NCBI GenBank assembly: GCA_020403045.1
Contig: JADBYK010000012.1
Coordinates: 26,436 to 90,435, forward strand
Origin: Cytophagales bacterium
GTDB taxonomy: Bacteria; Bacteroidota; Bacteroidia; Cytophagales; Cyclobacteriaceae
Direction of reading: 5' to 3'
Length of the DNA stretch: 64,000 nt
The notes under the pieces were generated by a model. The model was not told the origin of the DNA, ran no database searches, and saw only the letters and a list, made by a program, of their open reading frames with translations. The first letter of the stretch is position 1. The number at the start of each line of letters is the position of its first letter. Shown piece after piece: positions 48,001-56,570 of the stretch. Made by a program: the position numbers and the translations under genes.

Positions 48001-49806
48001 TTAACGATTAAAATGACTTTCTATCTTAGACGAGTCAAAAGTAAAAAATGTTGGCTTCCCCTCAGGAGAATAATTTGGATTCTGGCAGGCAAAAATTCGT
48101 TCTGCTAATCCGTTCATCTCTTCCATCGTTAATTTTTGACCTGCTTTAATGGATGTTCGCTTTGCAAATGCCATGGCCAAGTTTTCATTGATAGGCAATT
48201 GTAACTCCTGTTGATTTTTCTTGAACTGCTCCAACAAACCCTCCAATAATTCTATTTCACCACCGGCTACATCTGCGGGGGTACCTGTTACGAGCAGCGC
48301 ATTTTTTCCAAAAAGTTCGAACCGAAAGCCTAGCGCAAGAATTTCCTTCTCCATCTCCATCAACAAGGCAAAATCGGCCGCACCAAATGTGACGGTTTGT
48401 GGGAACAAGGTTTGCTGACTGGCACCGGGCGTTCCCTTAATGTTATTAGTAAATTTTTCAAACAATACCCGCTCGTGGGCAGCCTGTTGATCTATGATGA
48501 GTAAACCCTGGCGTACCGAGCGAATAATAAATTTCTGATGCAACTGAAAGGTTCCCGTTTCGGGTTCAGCAGAACTAGGCGCAACCGGCTTATTCATAGA
48601 ACTCTCAAAACGGAGTTCCATGGTGGGTCGGGGTTCTACTTTATCAAAAAGCCTTGAGTTCGTTCCCTCCTCAAATACCTTCTCCCAATTTTGAAGATTA
48701 GATCGGTTGAGCGAAGTGGCAAACTGTTCGTCAAAATACTGCTCTTTGGTAAACGACTGACTGCTCAGTTTGCTGGTCAAATTTACGTCTGCCTGAAAGT
48801 CAAGAGCTGGCGCCAAATGGTGCACGCCCAGTGCCTGCTTGACAGCTGACCAGAGCACCCCATACACTGCTCGTTCGTCATCAAATTTAATTTCCGTTTT
48901 AGTGGGGTGCACATTTACATCGATATGTTTAGGGTCAATGTCAATAAACAATACATAAAAGGGAAAACTTCCTTCCGGTAGCAGGCCTTCATAGGCACTT
49001 GTTATGGCGTGGCCGAGATAGTTATTGCGGACGAATCGTTGATTCACAAAAATGAATTGTTCGCCCCTCGTTTTTCTGGCTGACTCAGGCCTTCCTACAT
49101 AGCCCGCAATTTTTAAAAGGGCTGTTTCTTCGCTGGCGGGTGCGAGTTGCTGCTGATAATTTTTTCCGAACAGAGCCACAATGCGTTGGCTGAGCTTGCC
49201 TGGCTGTAACTCGTAGACGACTTCATCGCCCTGTACCAGTGAGAAAGCAATCTCAGGATTAGCCAGCGCCAGTCGATGAAACTCATCGATAATATTGCGC
49301 ATCTCGACAGCATTGGATTTTAAAAAATTTCTCCTTGCCGGAATATTAAAAAATAGATTCTTGACACTAATACTAGTCCCTTTTTCACATGCTACAGCCT
49401 CTTGCTTTTTTACTTCCGATCCCTCCACCACTAACCAAGTGCCCAAGTCATTTTGTGCAAGTCGCGTCTTCATTTCAAATTGCGAGACAGCCGCAATAGA
49501 TGCGAGCGCCTCACCTCGAAAGCCCATCGTGCGGAGTGTAAACAAATCTTCCGCTTTACGAATTTTAGAAGTAGCATGACGCTCCAAACTCATACGGGCA
49601 TCTGTTTCGCTCATACCGTTCCCGTTGTCGATCACTTGAATCAAAACTTTGCCCGCTTCCTTGACAATTAACTTAATATCTGTGGCACCCGCATCGATGG
49701 CGTTCTCAATCAATTCCTTCACCGCAGAGGCCGGACGTTGAACCACCTCACCTGCTGCAATTTGGTTGGCAATAGAATCTGGGAGTAGGCGAATAATGTC
49801 GGGCAT
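48001..49806 (-). CDS. mutL: DNA mismatch repair protein MutL
   Basis: Couples mismatch recognition to repair. The GHKL ATPase half is intact: IANQIAAGEVVQRPASAVKE, NAIDAGATDI, DNGNGM and TMGFRGEALASIAAVS. The C-terminal dimerisation half has DQQAAHERVLFE (about residues 437-448), where the nicking endonuclease motif has DQHA, and SPEGKPT near the end, where CPHGRPT is usual. The metal site is therefore changed at several ligands, and endonuclease activity is uncertain. It has 601 residues. It heads a minus-strand group with the rhomboid genes. Confidence 0.95.
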   Translation of the reverse strand: MPDIIRLLPDSIANQIAAGEVVQRPASAVKELIENAIDAGATDIKLIVKEAGKVLIQVIDNGNGMSETDARMSLERHATSKIRKAEDLFTLRTMGFRGEALASIAAVSQFEMKTRLAQNDLGTWLVVEGSEVKKQEAVACEKGTSISVKNLFFNIPARRNFLKSNAVEMRNIIDEFHRLALANPEIAFSLVQGDEVVYELQPGKLSQRIVALFGKNYQQQLAPASEETALLKIAGYVGRPESARKTRGEQFIFVNQRFVRNNYLGHAITSAYEGLLPEGSFPFYVLFIDIDPKHIDVNVHPTKTEIKFDDERAVYGVLWSAVKQALGVHHLAPALDFQADVNLTSKLSSQSFTKEQYFDEQFATSLNRSNLQNWEKVFEEGTNSRLFDKVEPRPTMELRFESSMNKPVAPSSAEPETGTFQLHQKFIIRSVRQGLLIIDQQAAHERVLFEKFTNNIKGTPGASQQTLFPQTVTFGAADFALLMEMEKEILALGFRFELFGKNALLVTGTPADVAGGEIELLEGLLEQFKKNQQELQLPINENLAMAFAKRTSIKAGQKLTMEEMNGLAERIFACQNPNYSPEGKPTFFTFDSSKIESHFNR

Positions 49807-49961
49807 GGATTACTGCGGGAAATAAGGCTGCAAGTGCCAAGCCTCAAGCTTCAGGCAGCGCAAATCGTTAAAAACAAATCGTAATGAAATCTGAAAAACA
49901 TCAATTTTCACCAACCAGCCTGTGGCTTGAGGCGTAGGGCTTGTAGCCTTTGTAGGTTCCT

Positions 49962-50339
49962 TCATCCGTTTTTCTTCATTCCTTTAAATCTCAAATAAAG
50001 ATAGACGGGCACAAAGGCCAACCCGATGTAAAGAGCTGATTTACCCCATTGCAAAAATGCAACAATTAGCAAGGTCATAAACAACAATACACCTAGTCGC
50101 ATGACTACCTCACCCGTTTGAGCGGAGGGCTTTGATCTTTTTCGTGCCGCTTGAAATGACCCAGCTATCCGTGAGCGGTATTCCGCATCTGAATGACTAA
50201 TGCCTCGCTCCCGCTCAATTTCTTTTCTGATTCGATTTTCACGTTCCAGCATTTCATCCTTGGAAGGATCATAATACCGAGGACGATAAGTAAACCGCTG
50301 ATGGGTAGGTGCTTTGGTAAAAAGTGAGATTATCTTCAT
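49962..50339 (-). CDS. Small membrane protein of unknown function
   Basis: A 125-residue protein from ATG 50339: MKIISLFTKAPTHQRFTYRP, then a charged segment YDPSKDEMLERENRIRKEIE, and two C-terminal membrane helices (MRLGVLLFMTLLIVAFLQWG and ALYIGLAFVPVYLYLRFKG). The frame is open further upstream, but homology-like content starts here. A TAACTTTG box at 50389-50382 on the minus strand could be the -7 of its promoter. I recognise no family. Confidence 0.7.
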   Translation of the reverse strand: MKIISLFTKAPTHQRFTYRPRYYDPSKDEMLERENRIRKEIERERGISHSDAEYRSRIAGSFQAARKRSKPSAQTGEVVMRLGVLLFMTLLIVAFLQWGKSALYIGLAFVPVYLYLRFKGMKKNG

Positions 50340-50359
50340 TGTCTTTTCTTTTAAACGAA

Positions 50360-53300
50360 ATGACGAGTAGCTTCGCAACGGCAAAGTTACAAAATCCAAA
50401 CGGCCAAACAGTGAAAAAAGTTTTCCCATCAACCCTCGTTGAACCAGCGCATGGGAGCGATCGTTTCAGAAAACAGAGCAGGGTTTTCCCCGTCAAACTG
50501 ACGATTTGTATCCTTTCATTCTTCTTCTTGCTAGCCTCCCCTAAATCATCCGCGCAAGCTAGTAAACAACAATGGGTAGACAGCGTGTTTCAAAGACTGA
50601 CTACTGCTGAGAAAATCGGGCAGCTTTTTATGATACCCATTTCCTCGAACGCAACCAACGAAGAAATTAGTTTACTCTCAGCAAAGCTCAAAAAATACAA
50701 GCCGGGCAGCCTCCTTATAACTCACGGAAGCCCCATTCGTCACGTCAGGCTCATGAAAAAATTGCAGTCGCAGGCAAATGTCCCATTGTTGACCGCCATT
50801 CGCGCAGAGCAAGGCATTGCATCATGCTTAGATAGCACCATACGCTTCGCACCACCTTTGCAACTGGGCGCTGTTCGAAATGAAAATCAAATTTTTGAAC
50901 TAGGCGCAGAGATGGGACAGCAAATGAAATGGCTTGGTCTACACATGAACCTATCTCTCAACGCAGACATCCATATCGCTGATGAGATGTACCCCGGCAC
51001 ACTCCGTTACATGAGCGACAACAAACATCAAGCCACCGGCAAGTTGATAGCGCTAATGACGGGTCTACAAAAGTCGGGGGTACTAGTCAGCGCCAGCCAT
51101 TTAGGCAACCCAAAAAAAGACCGACATCTGGCCATCCAAGATAGTTCGGTAGTATTGGATGTAGATAACCTTGATACGGTTGGATTCTATCCCTTTCAAA
51201 AGCTGTTGCAAAACGGGGTGAATGGAATTGTAACATCTAATTTGGATTTCGTCTTACCGGGGAAAAAGAAAGCATTGCTAGCGTCTGTTTCCGATCTATT
51301 TGTGGCTGAAGTAATTCAGAAAAAACTGGGGTATGAGGGCTTAACCATGGTGGAGATGCCCTATTTCAGGAAGGCCTCTCGGAAGAAAAGAGCCGGTGTG
51401 GCCGAACGCTTAGCCTTTGAAGTGGGGCATGATGTTCTGATTGATCCAATGGATCTTAGCCGTAGCATCAAGCAGATCGCAACTGCCACCAAAAAGGACA
51501 AGCGATTGCAGCTTCAACTCGACCAATCGGTCAAAAAGATATTGGCTACAAAATATGACGCAGGACTTCGCAAGCTGCCGCTTCTGGAAGAAGACAATCT
51601 TCTGCTGAAACTCAATTCACCACTGGCCAGAACATTGCAGCACCAATTGTCGGCAGCATCGATCACGCTATTAAAAAACAAAAAGTCTCTGATCCCCATT
51701 TCTCTGTTGGAGAATGCCACGTTCGCATCGGTGAGCTTTGGAAAAAATGAAAACAATGAGTTCAATCATTACCTGTCAAAATATGCTGAGTTTACTAAGC
51801 ATGCGGTGCTAAGTTTGAAAGACACACTGGGTCTTGGTCGGAAAGTGAATGGCTCATCAATTATTGTAGTGAGTTTGTACCCTCCTGCGAAAGGCATCAC
51901 CCTACAGCTAGCTTCCATTATCCAGCGTTTGTCATTGAACCACGAAGTGATCGTTTGCAGCTTTGGTGACCCCGAAGATTTGAAGTTCATTCAATCAGAA
52001 GGCACCTTGATCGCAGGCTACACTGACGATGATCAGACCCAGCAAGCGGCTGCAGAAGTTATTTTTGGAGGTCTGCCTGCCAAAGGCCAATTGCCAATCA
52101 CCGTAAGCGAAGAATTGAAAATTAATGTCGGGATTCTTACCGATACTCTAGACCGATTGTCTTTTGCCTTACCGGAAGAAGTTGGAATGGACACCCGCTC
52201 ATTGGAAAAGATCAAAAATATAATGAAAGAAGCCATTGATACTGGCGCCACGCCTGGCTGCCAGGTCCTGGTTGCACGCCATGGAAAGATCGTATATGAA
52301 GAAAGTGCAGGATGGTTTACTTATGACAAAAAGGAGCCGGTTAATGATGAGACGATTTACGATTTGGCCTCGGTTACCAAAGTTTCCGCCACACTACAGA
52401 CAGTGATGTTCATGCACGAAAAAAGATTGATTGATATCAACAAAAAAATATCGGTCTACCTCCCTGAACTCAGAGAATCAAATAAGAAAGACTTCACAAT
52501 CAAAGACATCCTAACTCATCAGGCGGGCCTATGGCCATTCTTGCCCTTTTGGTCACAGACCATAAAAGACTCAACTTCGCAAAGCACGTACTACCAAACA
52601 GAACTGAGCGATGAGTATCCTTTTCCTGTAGCGGATAGTTTGTTCGCCCATAAATCGATGAAAGATTCACTATGGCAGTGGATTGTCGATGCGAAAGTGC
52701 GGGAAAAAATTGCACGCACTGCGTATGACTACCGGTATAGTGACATGGGCTACTATATGCTGCAGCACCTGGCCGAAAAAATATTGAACCAACCTATGGA
52801 AGAATTTTTAGAGCAGCACATCTACGAGCCGTTGGGCGCCTATACGGTTGGGTATTTGCCTCGTGAAAAATTTCCTCCTTCGCGAATTGCCCCTACTGAA
52901 AACGATCAGCTTTTTAGAAAGAGATTGTTGGTGGGGTATGTGCACGATCAGGGCGCGGCAATGCACGGTGGCGTTGCAGGTCACGCGGGACTTTTTGGCA
53001 CAGCTAATGATATGGCTAAGCTGGGTCAAATGTGGCTGCAAAAGGGTAGGTATGGTGGGCAACAGTTTTTTAAACCCGAAACCCTCAACCTGTTCACTGC
53101 CAAACAATATGCAGACAGTCGAAGAGGTTTGGGCTGGGATAAACCTGTGGTAAGCGATCCTGCTGGCCCCACTTCCATCTATGCCTCATCACAAACATTT
53201 GGCCACACAGGCTTTACCGGCACGTGTATCTGGGTGGATCCGGAATTTGATTTAGTATATGTGTTTTTGTCTAACAGAGTTTACCCGGATATGAACAACA

Positions 53301-53386
53301 ACAAGATTCTCAACGCGAACATCCGTCCCCGAATTCAGGATTTAATCTATCAGTCGATCTTCAACTATTCGGCAAATCAACGATAG
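50360..53386 (+). CDS. GH3-like domain fused to a beta-lactamase-like serine hydrolase
   Basis: Residue numbers here count from the first in-frame start codon at 50324; I prefer ATG 50360 (residue 13). After a long n-region a signal segment VKLTICILSFFFLLASPKSS precedes the mature protein. Residues about 90-630 follow the NagZ-like glycoside hydrolase family 3 layout, but the histidine loop is only SHLGNPKKDRH and the nucleophile position reads YEGLTMVEM, with Glu344 where aspartate is expected. Residues about 650-1020 are a serine hydrolase with S-V-T-K (683-686), YSD (805-807) and HTGF (961-964). The likely role is in peptidoglycan turnover in the periplasm; the GH3 part may be inactive. 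Confidence 0.85.
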   Translation: MTSSFATAKLQNPNGQTVKKVFPSTLVEPAHGSDRFRKQSRVFPVKLTICILSFFFLLASPKSSAQASKQQWVDSVFQRLTTAEKIGQLFMIPISSNATNEEISLLSAKLKKYKPGSLLITHGSPIRHVRLMKKLQSQANVPLLTAIRAEQGIASCLDSTIRFAPPLQLGAVRNENQIFELGAEMGQQMKWLGLHMNLSLNADIHIADEMYPGTLRYMSDNKHQATGKLIALMTGLQKSGVLVSASHLGNPKKDRHLAIQDSSVVLDVDNLDTVGFYPFQKLLQNGVNGIVTSNLDFVLPGKKKALLASVSDLFVAEVIQKKLGYEGLTMVEMPYFRKASRKKRAGVAERLAFEVGHDVLIDPMDLSRSIKQIATATKKDKRLQLQLDQSVKKILATKYDAGLRKLPLLEEDNLLLKLNSPLARTLQHQLSAASITLLKNKKSLIPISLLENATFASVSFGKNENNEFNHYLSKYAEFTKHAVLSLKDTLGLGRKVNGSSIIVVSLYPPAKGITLQLASIIQRLSLNHEVIVCSFGDPEDLKFIQSEGTLIAGYTDDDQTQQAAAEVIFGGLPAKGQLPITVSEELKINVGILTDTLDRLSFALPEEVGMDTRSLEKIKNIMKEAIDTGATPGCQVLVARHGKIVYEESAGWFTYDKKEPVNDETIYDLASVTKVSATLQTVMFMHEKRLIDINKKISVYLPELRESNKKDFTIKDILTHQAGLWPFLPFWSQTIKDSTSQSTYYQTELSDEYPFPVADSLFAHKSMKDSLWQWIVDAKVREKIARTAYDYRYSDMGYYMLQHLAEKILNQPMEEFLEQHIYEPLGAYTVGYLPREKFPPSRIAPTENDQLFRKRLLVGYVHDQGAAMHGGVAGHAGLFGTANDMAKLGQMWLQKGRYGGQQFFKPETLNLFTAKQYADSRRGLGWDKPVVSDPAGPTSIYASSQTFGHTGFTGTCIWVDPEFDLVYVFLSNRVYPDMNNNKILNANIRPRIQDLIYQSIFNYSANQR

Positions 53387-53743
53387 CCTTTAATAGTAGA
53401 ATATAAACTGTCGTTGCGAGTACTTGCGATGGCAGTTGAGGTGGCGCCAACCCAAAATCATCATCCCGAGTACCTGCGATGGAAAGCGGACCGGCACGAA
53501 GCGATCCCCAAACACGTCAATGTGAACACCTGCGGGGAAGCAGTGATGGAGTGAAGCCTGCCTGTCCGGCAAGGCAGGCAATCTCCCTTTCGAAGCCTGA
53601 GTTTCAAAAATGGAGATTACTTCGACCCGCACAGAAACCCAACGCTCGGTGCTCGCAAAGGCGAAGCCCGAACCCGAAACTTTTAGCCAGCCAACTCGGT
53701 TAAAGAGTTTATTATATTTAACCCTTGGCAAATCCACCTTGAA
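53387..53743. repeat. Intergenic region with degenerate palindromic repeats
   Basis: This 357-base gap holds no gene I can support. GCCTGCC (53556-53562) and GGCAGGC (53573-53579) flank a 10-base loop, and AATCTCC (53580-53586) and GGAGATT (53612-53618) form a second stem beside it. Copies of GAGTAC-T/C-TGCGATGG occur at about 53418 and 53468. The layout, with reading-through GC-rich words such as GAAGCGATC and GGTGCTCGCAAAGG, resembles dispersed intergenic repeats of Bacteroidota. The region is more GC-rich than its neighbours. Confidence 0.5.
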
Positions 53744-54895
53744 ATGAAGACCATGAAAATAGGCATTGTATGTTACCCGACATTTGGCGGCAGTGGTGTG
53801 GTGGCCACAGAGTTAGGAAAGGCCCTGGCCAAGGAAGGTCACGAAATTCACTTTATCACCTACAGCCAGCCCAGCCGATTGGATTTTCTTAACGAAAATC
53901 TTTTTTATCACGAGGTAGACTTTCGCTCGTACCCCCTCTTTGAATATGCCCCTTACGAACTTGCCCTTGCGAGTAAAATGGTGAGCGTAGTAAAAAATGA
54001 AAAGCTGGACTTACTCCACGTCCACTACGCTATACCACATGCCTCCGCTGCCTACATGGCCAAGCAGATCTTGAAAACTGAGGGCATCTATATTCCGGTA
54101 GTAACTACACTGCACGGCACTGATATCACCCTAGTTGGCAAAGACCCCTCTTACGAGCCGGTTGTTACCTTCAGCATCAATCAGTCTGATGGTGTGACAT
54201 CCGTATCTGAGGATCTAAAAAAAGAAACATACGAGTTTTTTAGGATCACCCGCGACATTGAAGTGATTCCCAACTTTATCGATTTGGAAAAATTCAAAAA
54301 ACAAAAGAAAGATCACTTCAAAAAGGCCATTTGCCCCAACGGAGAAGCGCTGATCGTGCACACTTCTAATTTCAGAAAAGTAAAACGCATCAAAGATGTA
54401 GTAGACATCTTTTTCAACATTCAAAAAGAGATTCCCGCCAAGTTATTGATGATTGGGGATGGCCCCGAGAGAGCAAAGGCTGAAAAACAAGCGCATGATT
54501 TAGGCATTGGCCACGATGTGCGTTTTCTGGGAAAACAAGAGGCTGTAGAAGAAGTTTTGTCGGTAGCCGATTTATTTCTGATGCCCTCAGAAAAAGAAAG
54601 CTTCGGCCTGGCAGCCTTAGAAGCGATGGCCTGTGAGGTACCGGTGATTTCATCCAATACCGGAGGATTACCAGAACTGAATGTTCAAGGCATTACCGGT
54701 TTCATGAGCAATGTAGGCGATGTAGAGGACATGACCCGAAATGCACTACATATTTTGAACAAAGACCACCTGCCAAGCTTCAAAGCAAATGCGCTGAAAC
54801 GCGCCAAAGAATTTGATATTTCAAAAATTTTGCCTCTCTACGAAAACTACTACCATAAGATTCTTGAAAAATCAGCACTGAAAGAGATGGTTTAG
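53744..54895 (+). CDS. bshA: N-acetyl-alpha-D-glucosaminyl L-malate synthase BshA
   Basis: A GT4 glycosyltransferase making GlcNAc-malate, the first step to bacillithiol. Seen are MKIGIVCYPTFGGSGVVATE, FITYSQPSRLDF, HVHYAIPHASAAY, TLHGTDITLVGKDPSY and the donor site PSEKESFGLAALEAMACEVP. It has 383 residues. Either ATG 53744 or the in-frame ATG 9 bases later may start it; the family usually begins at the second. The bacillithiol genes bshB and bshC are not in the window. Confidence 0.95.
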   Translation: MKTMKIGIVCYPTFGGSGVVATELGKALAKEGHEIHFITYSQPSRLDFLNENLFYHEVDFRSYPLFEYAPYELALASKMVSVVKNEKLDLLHVHYAIPHASAAYMAKQILKTEGIYIPVVTTLHGTDITLVGKDPSYEPVVTFSINQSDGVTSVSEDLKKETYEFFRITRDIEVIPNFIDLEKFKKQKKDHFKKAICPNGEALIVHTSNFRKVKRIKDVVDIFFNIQKEIPAKLLMIGDGPERAKAEKQAHDLGIGHDVRFLGKQEAVEEVLSVADLFLMPSEKESFGLAALEAMACEVPVISSNTGGLPELNVQGITGFMSNVGDVEDMTRNALHILNKDHLPSFKANALKRAKEFDISKILPLYENYYHKILEKSALKEMV

Positions 54896-54956
54896 TGATT
54901 TCTGTTTTCTAAACGAATCCGTGCACATCGAAAAATAGCAGGGCTCACAAACAAAA

Positions 54957-54977
54957 AAAGCTACATAAAGCAGCTTT
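54957..54977 (-). terminator. Terminator of the small lipoprotein gene
   Basis: On the minus strand, AAAGCT (54977-54972) and AGCTTT (54962-54957) pair around a 9-base loop and run into further Ts. It lies 26 bases after the stop of the 41-residue lipoprotein gene. Confidence 0.65.
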
Positions 54978-55002
54978 GTAAATTCTTCAAAAAAGAAAGA
55001 AT

Positions 55003-55128
55003 CTAAATTCTGGAAGGCTTCACCTCTTTTGTTTGAGGTGCCTTTGAATAAGTAGGGCAAGTGTAAGAACTGCAAGCAGAAACAAACAGGGTTACCACCA
55101 CGACCATTAACAAAGTTGATTTTTTCAT
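55003..55128 (-). CDS. 41-residue lipoprotein
   Basis: From ATG 55128 the frame reads MKKSTLLMVVVVTLFVSACS, then SYTCPTYSKAPQTKEVKPSR and a final isoleucine. It is a classical lipoprotein signal with lipobox VSAC, leaving a mature peptide of only 23 residues with one more cysteine. A terminator follows, which supports a real gene. It lies alone in the 518-base gap between bshA and the VWA gene. In the remaining part, 55129-55372, I see only a short palindrome GTAGATGATCTAC and no other gene. Confidence 0.7.
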   Translation of the reverse strand: MKKSTLLMVVVVTLFVSACSSYTCPTYSKAPQTKEVKPSRI

Positions 55129-55372
55129 TTTGAATTTGATTAAACCGTTCACAAGTGTAGATGATCTACTAGTTAAAATATTGTCAATAACGACAAAATC
55201 CTGTCACAAGTTCCATAAACCAACTATTTTTCCAGATAAGCGGCACGGTACGAAACAAAGTTTAGCGAGATGGAAACAGAATACACAAATATTTGGTTAA
55301 TTAGCCAGAGAACAGAGGGAGAAAAAAAAATTCAAGGTTAAACATTGAGATTCCCTACTTCAAATGGGAAAG

Positions 55373-55407
55373 CTAAAATCGTAAATCTAAAATCGTAAAT
55401 CGTAAAT
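55373..55407. repeat. Tandem 14-base repeat before the VWA gene
   Basis: CTAAAATCGTAAAT occurs at 55373-55386 and again directly at 55387-55400, followed by a partial copy CGTAAAT (55401-55407). The repeat ends 6 bases before the VWA start codon. The same word family is found in the rpsK-rpsD gap. Confidence 0.65.
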
Positions 55408-55413
55408 AATAAA

Positions 55414-56511
55414 ATGCTCGGCCATCGTTTCTCTAAATACACCCCACCTCCAGATAGCGAAAAAAGCGACTTTGAGCGATTGCTAAAAGTTTTCATGCAG
55501 TTGGTGTTGATTACAGCAGGCAATGTGGGTGAAGCACTTCAGTGGCTGACCGAAGTCGATAAGCAATATGGCCTTTCGAACGACCAATACGGCATCGGTG
55601 ATTTTATTGAGGATTTGAAAAAGAACGGATACATCTCTGATGCCGGCCCGGATGGCGAATTCAAACTGAAAGCCAAGGGCGAACAAAACCTGCGACAGTC
55701 AGCTTTGGAAGAGATTTTTGGCAAATTAAAAAAGTCTAAAGGAGGAGAACACAAAACACACCATAACGGACGAGGTGATGAGGCCACCACCGACAGGCGC
55801 GACTACGAATTTGGCGATTCAGTAGAACAAATTTCAATGACCGACTCTTTGCGAAATGCCCAAATTAATCATGGCTTAGACGATTTCAGGATGACGGAAG
55901 GTGATCTGGAAGTATTGGAAAGCGAATTTAAAACACAGACCTCGACCGTATTGATGATAGACATTTCTCACTCCATGATTTTGTATGGCGAAGATCGCAT
56001 CACGCCCGCCAAAAAAGTAGCTATGGCCCTCGCGGAATTGATCAAGAAAAAATACCCCAAAGACACACTGGATATTTTGGTGTTTGGCGATGATGCTTGG
56101 CAAATCGAAATAAAGGATCTACCGTATTTGCAAGTAGGCCCTTACCATACCAACACGGTAGCCGGCTTAGAACTGGCCATGGATATTCTAAGAAGAAAGA
56201 AGAATGCCAACAAACAGATTTTCATGATCACCGATGGAAAACCAACTTGCATTAAGCAAGGCATCAAGTATTACAAAAACAGTTTCGGCCTAGATCAGAA
56301 AATACTAAATCAAACATTAAGTCTTGCTTCGCAGTTGAGAAAAATAAAAGTACCTGTCACCACCTTTATGATCGCCACCGATCCTTTCCTCAAAGCCTTT
56401 GTTCGTGAATTCACAAAGGCCAATAATGGCAATGCCTATTATAGCAGCTTACAAGGTTTAGGGAACCTGGTGTTTGAGGATTTCAAAAAGAACCGTACCA
56501 AAAATCTCTAA
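55414..56511 (+). CDS. VWA-domain protein partner of an AAA+ ATPase
   Basis: A 365-residue cytoplasmic protein. The von Willebrand A domain has the MIDAS motif DISHS (residues 183-187) and the later threonine and aspartate in MITDGKPTC. The N-terminal 170 residues are helical and charged (SEKSDFERLLKVFMQLVLIT). VWA proteins next to MoxR-type ATPases act as chaperone-like pairs that insert metals or remodel complexes. The ATPase gene follows after 59 bases on the same strand. Confidence 0.88.
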   Translation: MLGHRFSKYTPPPDSEKSDFERLLKVFMQLVLITAGNVGEALQWLTEVDKQYGLSNDQYGIGDFIEDLKKNGYISDAGPDGEFKLKAKGEQNLRQSALEEIFGKLKKSKGGEHKTHHNGRGDEATTDRRDYEFGDSVEQISMTDSLRNAQINHGLDDFRMTEGDLEVLESEFKTQTSTVLMIDISHSMILYGEDRITPAKKVAMALAELIKKKYPKDTLDILVFGDDAWQIEIKDLPYLQVGPYHTNTVAGLELAMDILRRKKNANKQIFMITDGKPTCIKQGIKYYKNSFGLDQKILNQTLSLASQLRKIKVPVTTFMIATDPFLKAFVREFTKANNGNAYYSSLQGLGNLVFEDFKKNRTKNL

Positions 56512-56570
56512 GTAACCTTTGACTCATTCTAGATTCTTAATTCTAACTTCTGACTTCTGTTTTCAAAAAA

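Noticed and set aside
53390..53737. Minus-strand open frame of 115 codons between the GH3-like fusion and bshA
   Set aside because: It runs across palindromic, GC-rich repeat sequence, has no domain or start signal, and its composition follows the repeats.
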